Shown: positions 16,232 through 25,159 of the stretch, piece by piece | Position numbering within the stretch: the first letter of the stretch is position 1 | Layout: every line of letters starts with the position of its first letter | Origin: Microbacteriaceae bacterium PS02344 | Lineage (GTDB): Bacteria; Actinomycetota; Actinomycetes; Actinomycetales; Microbacteriaceae | Reading direction: 5' to 3' | DNA: 64,000 bases | NCBI GenBank assembly: GCA_029959905.1 | Contig: JASCNZ010000007.1 | Location: 1-64,000 of the forward strand | Position numbers and translations under genes: made by a program | Notes under the pieces: model-generated | Databases searched by the model: none | The model's input: the letters and a program-made list of their open reading frames with translations, nothing else | Told to the model about the DNA's origin: nothing

Positions 16232-17758
16232 GTGAACGTGCTTGCTGCAGTCCCGCTCGCCGCGGAGGAGGGCTACGCCACGGCGTTCGTCCCGCCCGAG
16301 GGTGTGCTCGTGGCCCTCGGGTTCACGATGGTGCTCGTCTTCATGGCGCTCATCATGACCCGTCGCCTCACCCCGATGGTGGCGCTCATCCTCGTGCCGA
16401 CGGTCTTCGGTCTGTTCGCCGGTGCAGGCCTCGGCCTCGGCGACATGATCATCGACGCGATCTCCGACATGGCGCCCACCGCGGCGCTGCTGATGTTCGC
16501 GATCATGTACTTCGGCATCATGATCGACGTCGGCCTGTTCGACCCGCTCATCCGCATGATCACCCGCCTGCTCGGCGACGACCCCGCGAAGATCGTGCTC
16601 GGCACCGCCATCCTCGCCGGCGCCGTCTCGCTCGACGGAGACGGCTCGACGACCTTCATCATCACCACGTCGGCGATGCTCCCCATCTACCTGCGACTCG
16701 GCATGAACCCGGTCGTGCTCACCTGCGTCGCCGGACTCATGAACGGCACCATGAACATCGTGCCGTGGGGCGGACCGACCGTGCGCGCGGCGACGGCCCT
16801 CGGCCTGCAGCCCACCGACGTGTTCGTGCCGATGCTGCCGTCGCTCGCGGCGGGCCTCATCGTCGCGCTGCTGTTCGCATGGTTCCTCGGGCTCGGAGAG
16901 CGCAAGCGCATCGGCCAGATCGACCCCGAGCGCATCGGCGGCGGCAGCGGAACGAGTGCCGGGTCGCGCCTGTTCCGCGGCGGCGACGCCACCCCCGGTG
17001 CCCGCGCCACGCTGCGCACCGGCAACATCGTGACCCTCGCCGGCGGGCGCACGCGTCTTCCCGCCGCGACCGCCGTACTCGACCGCGACGACACCGCCAT
17101 GGCCGACACCATGCTCGACCCGAACCGCGCCACGCTGCGCCCGAAGCTCATCTGGGTGAACCTCGCCCTGACCGCCGCTGTCATGGTGCTGCTCGTGGCC
17201 GACATCTTCCCGCTCGCGTACGTCTTCATGGTCGGGGCGGCGGTCGCGCTGATCATCAACTTCCCGCGCCTGAAGAGCCAGGCCGACGAGATCGTCGCGC
17301 ACGCCCCCAGCATCGTCGGCGTGGTGTCGATGGTGCTCGCGGCGGGCGTGCTGGTCGGCGTGCTCAACGGCACGGGGATGGTCGACGCGATGGCCACCTG
17401 GATCACCACCGCCATCCCCGACGCGATGGGGCCGTTCCTCGCGGTGATCACCGGCGTGCTGTCGATCCCGCTGACGTTCTTCATGTCGAACGACGCGTTC
17501 TACTACGGCATCCTGCCCGTGCTCGCGCAGAGCGCCGAGCACTTCGGCATCGCGCCGGTCGAGATGGCGCGGGCATCGATCACCGGCCAGCCGGTGCACC
17601 TGCAGAGCCCGCTCGTGCCGGCGATCCTGCTGCTGGTGTCGCTCGCGAGCGTCAACCTCGGCGACCACCACAAGAAGGTGCTGTGGCGGGCCACGCTCGT
17701 ATCGCTGGTGATGCTCGCGGTCGGCGTGCTCGTCGGGGCGGTGCCACTGGCCGCCTGA
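16232..17758 (+). CDS. CitMHS family citrate:cation symporter
   Basis: 508 aa from a GTG at 16232 with AAGGAG 5 nt upstream. Membrane transporter for divalent-metal-citrate complexes with protons. About 12 membrane segments; conserved stretches ILAGAVSLDGDGSTTFIITT and LMNGTMNIVPWGGPTVRAATAL match the family. A hydrophilic central loop (about 230-300) separates two halves. The CitA/CitB-type pair divergent to it is the likely regulator. Confidence 0.93.
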   Translation: MNVLAAVPLAAEEGYATAFVPPEGVLVALGFTMVLVFMALIMTRRLTPMVALILVPTVFGLFAGAGLGLGDMIIDAISDMAPTAALLMFAIMYFGIMIDVGLFDPLIRMITRLLGDDPAKIVLGTAILAGAVSLDGDGSTTFIITTSAMLPIYLRLGMNPVVLTCVAGLMNGTMNIVPWGGPTVRAATALGLQPTDVFVPMLPSLAAGLIVALLFAWFLGLGERKRIGQIDPERIGGGSGTSAGSRLFRGGDATPGARATLRTGNIVTLAGGRTRLPAATAVLDRDDTAMADTMLDPNRATLRPKLIWVNLALTAAVMVLLVADIFPLAYVFMVGAAVALIINFPRLKSQADEIVAHAPSIVGVVSMVLAAGVLVGVLNGTGMVDAMATWITTAIPDAMGPFLAVITGVLSIPLTFFMSNDAFYYGILPVLAQSAEHFGIAPVEMARASITGQPVHLQSPLVPAILLLVSLASVNLGDHHKKVLWRATLVSLVMLAVGVLVGAVPLAA

Positions 17759-17787
17759 GTCGTCCGTGCGGCGGGGGTACGCGCCCC

Positions 17788-18300
17788 TCAGCCGCGATCG
17801 ACGGGGACCACGGTGACGTCCGTCACCCGGTCCCCGTCGATCGTCGCGGTCATGAGCGTGCACACCGGCTGCCGGCGGCGATCGGTGGGCGAGCCCGGAT
17901 TCAGCAGACGGATGCCCTGGGGCGTCGTCGAGTCCCACGGGATGTGGCTGTGGCCGAACACGAGCAGGTCGAGCACGCCGTCGGGGTAACGGGCATCCAT
18001 ACGGACTTCGCGACCGCGGGCCGCACCCGTCTCGTGCACGACGCCGAGGTTGACGCCCTCGATGCGCGCGACGGCGAATTCGGGCATCCGCTGCCGTAGC
18101 TCGTCGCCGTCGTTGTTGCCGCAGACGGCGATCAGTCGGCGCGACCGCTCCTCGAGAGCCTCGAACGTGGCCAGGTCGACCCAGTCCCCGGCATGCACGA
18201 CGACGTCGGCCTCGTCGACCGCCCGCCAGACATCATCGGGCAGCCGCCGGGCCCGCGCCGGCACATGGGTGTCGGCGAGCAGGAGCAGCCGGGTCGACAC
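17788..18300 (-). CDS. YfcE/MJ0936-type metallophosphoesterase
   Basis: 170 aa, GTG start at 18300. Two-metal phosphoesterase motifs in order: LADTHV (about 8-13), HAGDW (36-40), CGNNDG (59-64) and FGHSH (about 113-117). These small enzymes are broad phosphodiesterases; the natural substrate is unknown. The start is 3 nt after the stop of the upstream acidic-protein gene, so the two are probably coupled. Confidence 0.9.
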   Translation of the reverse strand: MSTRLLLLADTHVPARARRLPDDVWRAVDEADVVVHAGDWVDLATFEALEERSRRLIAVCGNNDGDELRQRMPEFAVARIEGVNLGVVHETGAARGREVRMDARYPDGVLDLLVFGHSHIPWDSTTPQGIRLLNPGSPTDRRRQPVCTLMTATIDGDRVTDVTVVPVDRG

Positions 18301-18303
18301 GGC

Positions 18304-18633
18304 TCAGATGTCGTTGGGCGAGAGGTCTCCCTCGCCGTCCTCGCCGATGTCGGCGATGATCGGGTCGCCCTCCTGCGTCTCGGGCTGCAGGCCGCTCGAC
18401 GGCAGGTCCTCGGCGGGGATCTCGTCGTCCTCCGAAGGGATCTCGTCGGGGTCGGCACCGGTCGCGGTCGCGTCGTCGATGTCGGCGCCCGCGTCGAGGG
18501 CCTCGGTGCGCTCCCACTCGGCCTGGGCCGGGTCGTCGGAGGGGTCGGCGTACGAGGTGGCCTCGCCGTCGCGCACGGGCTGGATCGCGTCGGGGGTGTC
18601 GACGATGTGGTTCTCGCGGTTGTCGGCGTCCAT
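18304..18633 (-). CDS. Small acidic protein of unknown function
   Basis: 109 aa from the ATG at 18633 with an ideal AGGAGG site. Very acidic (long Asp/Glu runs such as PSEDDEIPAEDLPSS), probably disordered, no membrane segment. Similar short acidic proteins are common and unassigned in actinobacteria. Operon with the phosphoesterase. Confidence 0.7.
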   Translation of the reverse strand: MDADNRENHIVDTPDAIQPVRDGEATSYADPSDDPAQAEWERTEALDAGADIDDATATGADPDEIPSEDDEIPAEDLPSSGLQPETQEGDPIIADIGEDGEGDLSPNDI

Positions 18634-18810
18634 GAGGGTCCTCCTGAGTCGGCGGGTGGTGAGGATTCCACTGTGCCCGGCGGGGCGGGCTGGTGCGACG
18701 GGGTTGACGGTGGGGATGCGCGCGGGTATCCGTACGTGTGCATCCACCCCCGGCATCCCGCGGCACCCCCCGGCATGCCCCGCTCCGCCGGGCCAACTGC
18801 AGGCAGAAAA

Positions 18811-18854
18811 CACGGATGCAGGGAGGGAACACGGTGTCCCTCCCTGCATCCGTG
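18811..18854. terminator. Long perfect hairpin terminator
   Basis: 18-bp perfect stem (CACGGATGCAGGGAGGGA at 18811-18828 with 18837-18854) and an 8-nt loop, 72 nt beyond the stop of the SDR gene. It ends the SDR transcript before the acidic-protein operon. The rest of the gap 18634-18925 holds no gene. Confidence 0.8.
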
Positions 18855-18925
18855 AGAAGTCCCTGCAGATCGCGGCGCGGAACGCGGCGAACCGCGCGGG
18901 GTCACCCGATCAGGGGCTCACCCGA

Positions 18926-19822
18926 TCACGGGGTCGGCATGCCGCCGTTCACGTTCAGCGTCTCGCCGGCGACGTAGCTCGACTCGGCCGAGGCGAGGAA
19001 CACGTAGGCGGGAGCGAGCTCGGCGGGCTGGCCCATGCGGCCCAGCGGGGTGTCCTTGCCGAACTCCTCGATCTTCTCCTGCGGCTGGCCGTCGCTCGGC
19101 TGCAGCGGGGTCCAGATCGGTCCCGGCGCGACGGCGTTCACCCGGATGCCCTTCGGAGCGAGCTGCTGCGCGAGGCCCTTCGTGAACGCGTTGATCGTCG
19201 ACTTGGTCGACGCGTAGTCGACCAGGATGTCGGACGGCGAGTACGCCTGGATCGACGTGGTGTTGATGATCGCCGAGCCCGCGGGCAGGTGCGGCAGCGC
19301 CGCCTTCGTGATCCAGAACATCGCGTAGACGTTGGTCTTGAAGGTGTCGTCGAACTGCTCGTCGGTGATGTCGGTCAGCGACTCCTGGAAGATCTGCTTG
19401 CCGCCGTTGTTGACGAGGATGTCGAGGCCGCCGAGCTCCTCGACCGCCTGCGCCACCAGGCTGCGGCAGTACTCGGGGTCGCGCAGGTCGCCGGGGATGG
19501 TCGCCACGGTGGCGCCCGCCTCGCGGAGGATGCCGGCGATGCGCTCGGCGTCCTTCTCCTCCTCGGGCAGGTACGACATCGCGACATGCGCGCCCTCGCG
19601 GGCGAAGGCGATCGCGGTCGCCGCGCCGATGCCGGAGTCGGCGCCGGTGATGAGCGCCTTGCGGCCCGTCAGGCGACCGGAGCCGCGGTAGCTCTCCTCG
19701 CCGAGGTCGGCCTTCGGCGTGAGGTCGGCGTCGAGACCGGGCTCGGGCATCTTCTGCTTCTGCGGCTCGATGTCGGCGTACAGCTCGGCGGGGTTGGTGA
19801 AGGTGTACTGGTCACGGGACAT
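18926..19822 (-). CDS. SDR oxidoreductase, general-stress (YghA/Gsp39) type
   Basis: 298 aa. A ~45-residue N-terminal extension (PKADLGEESYRGSGRL) precedes the Rossmann fold, typical of the YghA/general stress protein 39 group. Nucleotide-binding TGADSGIG (about 58-65), NNGG (about 138-141), catalytic Ser in TTSIQAYS and YASTK (Tyr-x3-Lys), and a C-terminal GETLNVNGGMPTP. NADP-dependent aldehyde/alcohol reductase, substrate unknown. It follows the GH15 gene by 47 nt. Confidence 0.92.
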   Translation of the reverse strand: MSRDQYTFTNPAELYADIEPQKQKMPEPGLDADLTPKADLGEESYRGSGRLTGRKALITGADSGIGAATAIAFAREGAHVAMSYLPEEEKDAERIAGILREAGATVATIPGDLRDPEYCRSLVAQAVEELGGLDILVNNGGKQIFQESLTDITDEQFDDTFKTNVYAMFWITKAALPHLPAGSAIINTTSIQAYSPSDILVDYASTKSTINAFTKGLAQQLAPKGIRVNAVAPGPIWTPLQPSDGQPQEKIEEFGKDTPLGRMGQPAELAPAYVFLASAESSYVAGETLNVNGGMPTP

Positions 19823-19868
19823 GGTGTCTCCCTTTCCTTTTCCTGTCGGTCTTCGGTCGGTCGGTCGG

Positions 19869-21677
19869 TCAGGTCTTCTCGCGCAGCTTCTCGGCGGGCA
19901 CGACGTCGCGGATGGTCATGGCCGCGCTGAGGAACGCGAGGTGGCTCAACGCCTGCGGCACATTGCCCCAGGCCGAGCCGTCGTCGGCGTCGATCATCTC
20001 GGCGTAGATGCCCACGTCGTTCCCGAGTGCGATGAGCTCTTCCATCAGGGCGATCGCCTCGTCGTGGCGTCCGACGCAGGCGAGCGCCTCGGCGTGCCAG
20101 AACGCGCACGCCACGAACGTCTTCTCCTCGGCATCCACGCCGCTGTAGCGGTACATCAGCGGACCGGCGCCCAGCTCGTCGGCCAGCGCATCGATCGTCG
20201 ACGACATGCGCTCGCCGCGGTCGAACCCCGACGGCGCATGCAGCAGCACCGACGCGTCGAGCTCGTCGCCGTCGGCGTAGAACAGGTACGCGCCTCGCTC
20301 TTCCGACCAGCCGTGCTCGTCGATCCACAGGCGGATGCGCTCGCGCTCGGCGCGCCACCGGTCGGCGCTGCCGGGAATGGCGCCGGCCTCGGCGAGCACG
20401 ACCGCGTCGTCGAGGGCCTTCCAGCAGCCCATCTTCGACGACACGTAGTGCCGCTCCTCGGGCAGCTCCCACATGCCGGAATCGGGATTGCGCCAGAGGT
20501 CGCAGGTGCGGTCGGCGACGCCCGCGAGCATGCGCGCCGTGCCGATGTCGAGCACGTTGCCCGCTTCGACGTACGTGCGGCAGATGGCCAGCAGGTCGCC
20601 GTAGACGCCGAGCTGCAGCTGGCCGCCCGCCGGGTTGCCCGTGACGACGGGTCCGATGCCGCCCCAGCCGGGCACGTGGTACTCGTGCGGCTGGGGCACC
20701 AGGTCGCCGCCGAGCGTGTACATCACGTGCACGTCGGGGCCGTGGTCGCGGATCGTTCCGAGCATCCACGAGAGCGCCGCCTGGGTCTCCTCCCGCAGGC
20801 CGAAGCGCACGAGTGCGTGCGTCGTGTACGCGAGGTCGCGCACCCACGCGTGCCGGTAGTCCCAGTTCTTGCCGCCGGCGGGGCTCTCGGGCAGCGAGGT
20901 GGTCGCCGCGGCCGCGATGGCGCCCGTCGGGCTGTGGATCAGCAGCTTGAGCGCGAGCGCATTGCGCTGCACGTGATCGCGCCACGGCCCGTCGTACGAG
21001 AACACCTGCGACCAGTGCCGCCAGTTCTCGATCGTGCGGTCGATGCCGTCGTCGACGTTGTGCGGGTCGGGGATGTGCAGCGGCTCGTCGTGCGTGGCCG
21101 CGATGGCGATGAGGTGCCGGGAACCGGGCGAGGTCGTGAACGAACCGTCGAGACGCGGACCCGCGATGCCGTCGGGGTCGGGCTGCGCCGGGCCGTGCTC
21201 GAACCCCACCACCACGAAGGCCGTGGCGCCGCTGCGCACGATGTCGCCGTGCTGCGTGTGCTCGATCCACGGCGACGCGGTGCGCAGCGAGGTGCCGGGC
21301 TGTACGCACCAGCGCATCGCGACGTCGCCGTCCAGTCCGTCGATGCGGCGGGCGAGCTCGGCCCACGGCAGGCGCCCGGCGACCCCCGAGACGAGCGCGT
21401 CGGTCACCCGGACGCTGCCCGCATCGGTGATGAACGTCGTCTCGAGCACGTTGGTGTCTGGCACGTAGCGGCGCTCGGTGCGGAAGTCGTCGACGGGGCG
21501 CAGCTCGAGGCATCCGCCGGTCTGCTCGTCGAGCACCCGGGCGAAGACGGGCAGGTCGGTGAGGTCGGGGAGGGGGAGCCAGTCGATGCATCCGTCCCGA
21601 GCGATCAGGGCGACGGTACGGCCGTCACCGATCGGTGCGTAGGCCGCGAGGGGGCGACCGGAAGGAGCGGAAGGCAT
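19869..21677 (-). CDS. Glycoside hydrolase family 15 protein (glucoamylase/trehalase-like)
   Basis: 602 aa from the ATG at 21677; an in-frame ATG at 21713 is less likely. An N-terminal beta-sandwich (about 1-240, starts PLAAYAPIGDGRTVALIARDG) is followed by an alpha/alpha six-barrel carrying KNWDYRHAWVRDLAY and the second acidic cluster around GYGDLLAICRTY and WELPEERHYVSSK. No signal peptide, so cytoplasmic; actinobacterial members of this type include trehalases. Upstream of the stress SDR, suggesting compatible-solute or storage-glucan turnover under stress. Confidence 0.9.
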   Translation of the reverse strand: MPSAPSGRPLAAYAPIGDGRTVALIARDGCIDWLPLPDLTDLPVFARVLDEQTGGCLELRPVDDFRTERRYVPDTNVLETTFITDAGSVRVTDALVSGVAGRLPWAELARRIDGLDGDVAMRWCVQPGTSLRTASPWIEHTQHGDIVRSGATAFVVVGFEHGPAQPDPDGIAGPRLDGSFTTSPGSRHLIAIAATHDEPLHIPDPHNVDDGIDRTIENWRHWSQVFSYDGPWRDHVQRNALALKLLIHSPTGAIAAAATTSLPESPAGGKNWDYRHAWVRDLAYTTHALVRFGLREETQAALSWMLGTIRDHGPDVHVMYTLGGDLVPQPHEYHVPGWGGIGPVVTGNPAGGQLQLGVYGDLLAICRTYVEAGNVLDIGTARMLAGVADRTCDLWRNPDSGMWELPEERHYVSSKMGCWKALDDAVVLAEAGAIPGSADRWRAERERIRLWIDEHGWSEERGAYLFYADGDELDASVLLHAPSGFDRGERMSSTIDALADELGAGPLMYRYSGVDAEEKTFVACAFWHAEALACVGRHDEAIALMEELIALGNDVGIYAEMIDADDGSAWGNVPQALSHLAFLSAAMTIRDVVPAEKLREKT

Positions 21678-21717
21678 GACGCCATGGTGCGCCGCGCAGG
21701 CGATCCGAACCAAAGCC

Positions 21718-21771
21718 TTGCGCGATCGGGAAACGCTCGCTATCGCGCGAGATGTCGTGGTTGTCGCGCGA
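21718..21771. promoter_or_regulatory. Repeated TCGCGCGA palindromes before the GH15 gene
   Basis: The self-complementary octamer TCGCGCGA occurs at 21743-21750 and 21764-21771, exactly 21 nt apart, with TTGCGCGA at 21718-21725. They lie 40-95 nt upstream of the GH15 start on the face where a repressor or activator would bind. Protein unknown. Confidence 0.4.
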
Positions 21772-21995
21772 CATCCGGAACCGGGCGCCGTGGCGGCGAT
21801 AGCAGTCCTCGCGCGGTCCCGTCAACGGCCGGATGCGGATGCGGGGAAAACCGTTTCCGACCGTAGGCTCGACTCACAACGAGTCGGCGAACGTCGACTC
21901 CGCGTCGGTCGAACCGGACGGCCCCCCTTGTTCTCTCTCGGTCGAGGGCGCCCGTCACGGGGGCGGAACGCTACGCGGACCTCTCGTCGACTTCG

Positions 21996-22028
21996 CCGGT
22001 CCTCCATCTTCGGGTGGTGGAGGACCGG
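21996..22028 (-). terminator. Hairpin terminator downstream of the 22076-22444 gene
   Basis: Perfect 11-bp stem (CCGGTCCTCCA at 21996-22006 with 22018-22028) and an 11-nt loop, 48 nt beyond the stop of the minus-strand hypothetical gene. The surrounding gap 21678-22075 contains the GH15 upstream region and no gene. Confidence 0.65.
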
Positions 22029-22075
22029 ACAGCTTCCCGCCGCAGCGGGCGCTGGCGGCCCCGGAGGGGAGGCCG

Positions 22076-22444
22076 TTAGCGTCCCTGTTCGGCGCGCGCG
22101 CTCGCGTCGAGGTCGACGTCGAGGTCCCACTCGCCGAACGGCTTCTCCTCGGCGACCACGGTGCCGTCCATGATGCGCTTCGGGTAGAACGGATGCGCGC
22201 GCAGCCGCGCGGCGTGGTCGGTGAAATCGGGGTCAGTGCCCGTCGAGGCGTGGGGGCCGACGAGCACGTCGTTACCCAGCCCCACGACGAGTTCGGCCAT
22301 GTCGGTCTGGCCGTCGACGACGATCGGGATCCGCACCGCCTGCGAACCGCCCTCGTTCGCGACCTCTGCGGCGAGGACGACCAGCGCCTCCGCGACGTCA
22401 TCGGTGGTGACCAACTGCTGACCGGCGTAGGAGACGAGTTTCAT
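22076..22444 (-). CDS. Conserved-looking hypothetical protein
   Basis: 122 aa, ATG at 22444. Starts MKLVSYAGQQLVTTDDVAEAL and contains the segment VVDGQTDMAELVVGLGNDVLVGP, then PFYPKRIMDGTVVAEEKPFGEWDLDVDLDAS. Soluble, mixed alpha/beta, no motif I recognise. Codon use is like its neighbours and the stop is followed by a hairpin, so it is likely a real gene. Confidence 0.65.
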   Translation of the reverse strand: MKLVSYAGQQLVTTDDVAEALVVLAAEVANEGGSQAVRIPIVVDGQTDMAELVVGLGNDVLVGPHASTGTDPDFTDHAARLRAHPFYPKRIMDGTVVAEEKPFGEWDLDVDLDASARAEQGR

Positions 22445-22535
22445 GGCGTCAGCATCCCATTCGCCGGCGATCCCGGGAACGGGCTTGTGCAGCGGTATGC
22501 CGATTGGCTAGCGGAGGAGGGCGTACGCAGCCGGG

Positions 22536-22757
22536 TCAGGGGCGCACGCGGACGGTGCGCCCCTCGAACGACACGAGGTCGCCGTCGCGCAGTTGGCGTC
22601 CGCGGCGGCGGTCGACCTCGTCGTTCACCGTCACGAACCCGTCGATGATCGCCTCTTTGGCGTCGCCGCCGGAGTCGATGAGGCCGGAGAACTTGAGGAA
22701 CTGGCCGAGACGGATCATGTCTCCACCGATGGAGACGTCGTCGATCGGAGAGCTCAT
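22536..22757 (-). CDS. S4-domain RNA-binding protein (YbcJ/YlmH-like)
   Basis: 73 aa. The whole protein is an S4 fold: IRLGQFLKFSGLIDSGGDAKEAI, then DGFVTVNDEVDRRRGRQLRDGDLV and FEGRTVRV. Such stand-alone S4 proteins bind structured RNA, often rRNA. ATG at 22757; only a weak ribosome site. Confidence 0.85.
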   Translation of the reverse strand: MSSPIDDVSIGGDMIRLGQFLKFSGLIDSGGDAKEAIIDGFVTVNDEVDRRRGRQLRDGDLVSFEGRTVRVRP

Positions 22758-22848
22758 CCCTGCATCGTATCCGTCCGAGCACGCGAACCGCCCACCCGTC
22801 GGCGCGGGCCGAGACGGGTGGGCGATCGGGGTGGGTGCCGGCGGATGC

Positions 22849-23739
22849 TCAGTCGTCGGTGTCGGTGGCGACCACCGCGAACGACGCGTCGAGGTCGATG
22901 TCGATCGACCGGCGGTCCTCCGTGACGACCGAGACGTCGTACGGGCGCGAGGCGTCGTCGTCGACATCGAGGTCGGTGATCATGCCCTCGGCCTCGTCGA
23001 GCGCCGCGGCGACCAGGGCGCGGATGGCCTCCTCGTCGAGCGTCGCGGTCGGGCCCGTGTCGCCATCGTCGGCGGTCTCGGTCGACACGACGGTCGTCGC
23101 GAGGTCGGCGTCGACCCGCACCTCGGACTCGTCGCCTGCGGCGGTCTCGAGCGTGACCTCCCACGATCCGTCGCGCTTCGCGTCGATCGAGGTGACGTCT
23201 CCGTCGGCAGCCCCGCGGGCGGCGTCGGCGATGTCGACGAGTTCGTCGGCCGAGTCGGTGCCGATCCCGGCCACCGGGCCGCCTCGCTGGGGTCCACCCT
23301 GCCCGGGGCCGCCCTGCTGCGGTCCGCCCTGCGGGGGCTGACCCTCGCCGCGGTCGTCGTGGTCGCCCTGCTCGTGTCGCGGGCCGTCGGCGGCGGAGGG
23401 GCGGTCATCGTGGTCATCGCCGAACTCGTCGGCCATCGCGGCGCCGACCGCGACGCCTCCTCCGGCGAGCAGCACGGCGGCCGCGATCCCACCGCCGATC
23501 AGCAGTGCGCGCTTGCGTCCGCGCTTCGGGGCCTCGCTCGACGCCGCCGGGTACGCCGCGGATGCCTCGGGCTGGGGTGCGGCGCCGGCGGGAGCGGTGC
23601 CGGCGGGAGCGGCGGGAGCCGGAGCATCCGTCGGCGTGAAGGGCACGGTCGGGGAGTCCGGCGTCGACTCCGGTGCGCGGTCGGCCGACGCGGGGTCGGT
23701 GTGCGGCGTGTTGTCGTTGTTCGGGGTCTTGTCGTCCAT
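22849..23739 (-). CDS. Membrane-anchored PepSY-like protein
   Basis: 296 aa. A disordered Pro/Ala/Thr-rich cytoplasmic N-terminus (1-70), basic stretch RGRKR, one membrane helix (about 76-98, ALLIGGGIAAAVLLAGGGVAVGA), a Gln/Gly/Pro-rich linker, then two PepSY-like beta-alpha units outside the membrane (ADGDVTSIDAKRDGSWEVTLE; AEGMITDLDVDDDASRPYDVSV). PepSY proteins near two-component systems often act in envelope signalling or protease inhibition. Third gene of the regulator-kinase locus but with its own copy of the operator (23763-23790). Start at 23739 is probably leaderless. Confidence 0.75.
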   Translation of the reverse strand: MDDKTPNNDNTPHTDPASADRAPESTPDSPTVPFTPTDAPAPAAPAGTAPAGAAPQPEASAAYPAASSEAPKRGRKRALLIGGGIAAAVLLAGGGVAVGAAMADEFGDDHDDRPSAADGPRHEQGDHDDRGEGQPPQGGPQQGGPGQGGPQRGGPVAGIGTDSADELVDIADAARGAADGDVTSIDAKRDGSWEVTLETAAGDESEVRVDADLATTVVSTETADDGDTGPTATLDEEAIRALVAAALDEAEGMITDLDVDDDASRPYDVSVVTEDRRSIDIDLDASFAVVATDTDD

Positions 23740-23745
23740 GGCCCC

Positions 23746-23790
23746 ATGGTGTCTCGTGACCGCTGAAGCCCCCCTGAAGCGTCCTGAAGC
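23746..23790 (-). promoter_or_regulatory. OmpR-type operator and leaderless -10 of the PepSY-like gene
   Basis: Three CTGAAGC direct repeats (plus-strand starts 23763, 23774, 23784) at 10-11 nt pitch, with an inverted CTTCAGG at 23794-23800. On the minus strand the last CTTCAG is followed by exactly 11 nt, then CACCAT (23751-23746), then 6 nt and the ATG. This repeats the layout before the response-regulator gene. Confidence 0.65.
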
Positions 23791-23815
23791 CGTCTTCAGG
23801 AAACGCCGGGCGGGG

Positions 23816-25159
23816 TCAATCGGCGAGCGGGAGCGTCACGATGAAGCGCGCGCCGCCCCAGCGCGAGGCATCCACCGCCACCGTGCCGCCCATAGCCGTC
23901 GCGATGCCGCGCACGATCGCGAGGCCCAGGCCGCTGCCGCCGGCATCCCGGCTGCGCGCCTCGTCGAGACGCACGAACCGCTCGAACACGCGCTCCCGAT
24001 CGGTGATCGGCACGCCCGCGCCGTCGTCTTCGACGGTCAGCAGCACGACGCCCTCGCCCGGGGTCACGCCGATCGCGACGCGCCCCGCGCTATGCCGGGC
24101 GGCGTTGTCGGCGAGGTTGCGCAGCAGCTGCCCGGTCAACCGCGGATCGCCCGCGACGCGGGCGGCGTGGATGCCGGAGCCGTCGACCTCGATTCCCGCC
24201 GCCCGCAGTCGACGTACCTCGGCGAGCGCCTGGTCGTCGAGGTCGATCGGCTCGTCGCGGGTGGCGACGCCCTCGTCGAGACGGGCGAGCAGCAGCAGCG
24301 ACTCGACGATGCCCTGCAGTCGCAGACCCTCATCCGAGACGACCTCGGCCAGCTCGCCGATGCTCGTCGTCGACGGGTGCGCCTGGGCGAGCTCGGCGTG
24401 CTGCCGGATGACGGCGAGGGGCGAGCGCAGTTCGTGCGAGGCATCCGACACGAATCGGCGCTGGGCGGTCGCCGCAGCGTCGAGACGATCGAGCATGCCG
24501 TTCATCGTCGTCGCGAGCGCGGCGATCTCGTCGCCCGACGGCGGCACCGGCACCCGGTGGTGCAGCCGCTCGGCCGTGATGCCGTCGACCTCCTCGCGGA
24601 TGCGCGTCACCGGACGAAGCGCGCGCCCCGTGACCAGCCACGTCGTGATCGCGACGAGCAGCAGCAGCAGGGGCACCGCGACGGTCAGCAGCACGGCCAC
24701 CGTCGACAGCGTCTCGATGTCGTTCTCGACCGACACGGCGATGACCAGCGTGTGATCGCCCTCGAGGTCGCTCGACACGATCAGCATCGGCTCCCCGTCG
24801 ACGCGACGGGTGACAGGGTCGTCGTCGATCGGCAGCGCGGCCGAGCCCAGGGCATCGCGGGCATCGTCGCTCGCCGCCCGGACCGTGCCGTCGGGGCCGA
24901 TCACCTGCACGATCTCGTCTTCGATGTCGCCGATATCGCGCCCCGCGGGTCCGGGGCCGCCGCGCTGCTCGAAGCGCTCCGACAGTTCGTCGAGGCGCTG
25001 CTCGGCCGCGCGCTCGGTGCCCGCATGGATGCTGGCGCGCAGGATGCCGTAGAACGACACTGCCCCGACGAGCAACGCGATGGCCACGACCAGCGTCGCG
25101 CCGAGGGTCGTGCGACCCCGCACCGAACGCCAGGCGCGGCGGGGCTGATGCTCAGCCAC
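23816..25159 (-). CDS. Sensor histidine kinase (EnvZ/MprB-type)
   Basis: 447 aa, GTG at 25159 overlapping the regulator stop by 8 nt. TM1 about 18-40, extracytoplasmic sensor (about 41-155), TM2 about 157-180, HAMP (RALRPVTRIREEVDGI), H-box SDASHELRSPLAVIRQHAEL, N-box LRNLADNAARHS, and G boxes DDGAGVP and GGSGLGLAIVRGI. Partner of the overlapping OmpR-family regulator. The signal is not deducible; the PepSY-like neighbour points to envelope stress. Confidence 0.93.
   Translation of the reverse strand: MAEHQPRRAWRSVRGRTTLGATLVVAIALLVGAVSFYGILRASIHAGTERAAEQRLDELSERFEQRGGPGPAGRDIGDIEDEIVQVIGPDGTVRAASDDARDALGSAALPIDDDPVTRRVDGEPMLIVSSDLEGDHTLVIAVSVENDIETLSTVAVLLTVAVPLLLLLVAITTWLVTGRALRPVTRIREEVDGITAERLHHRVPVPPSGDEIAALATTMNGMLDRLDAAATAQRRFVSDASHELRSPLAVIRQHAELAQAHPSTTSIGELAEVVSDEGLRLQGIVESLLLLARLDEGVATRDEPIDLDDQALAEVRRLRAAGIEVDGSGIHAARVAGDPRLTGQLLRNLADNAARHSAGRVAIGVTPGEGVVLLTVEDDGAGVPITDRERVFERFVRLDEARSRDAGGSGLGLAIVRGIATAMGGTVAVDASRWGGARFIVTLPLAD

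Noticed and set aside
18745-18776. A further phased repeat (CCCCCGGCAT twice)
   Set aside because: Two copies 20 nt apart without an inverted arm, in a C-rich stretch; likely compositional.
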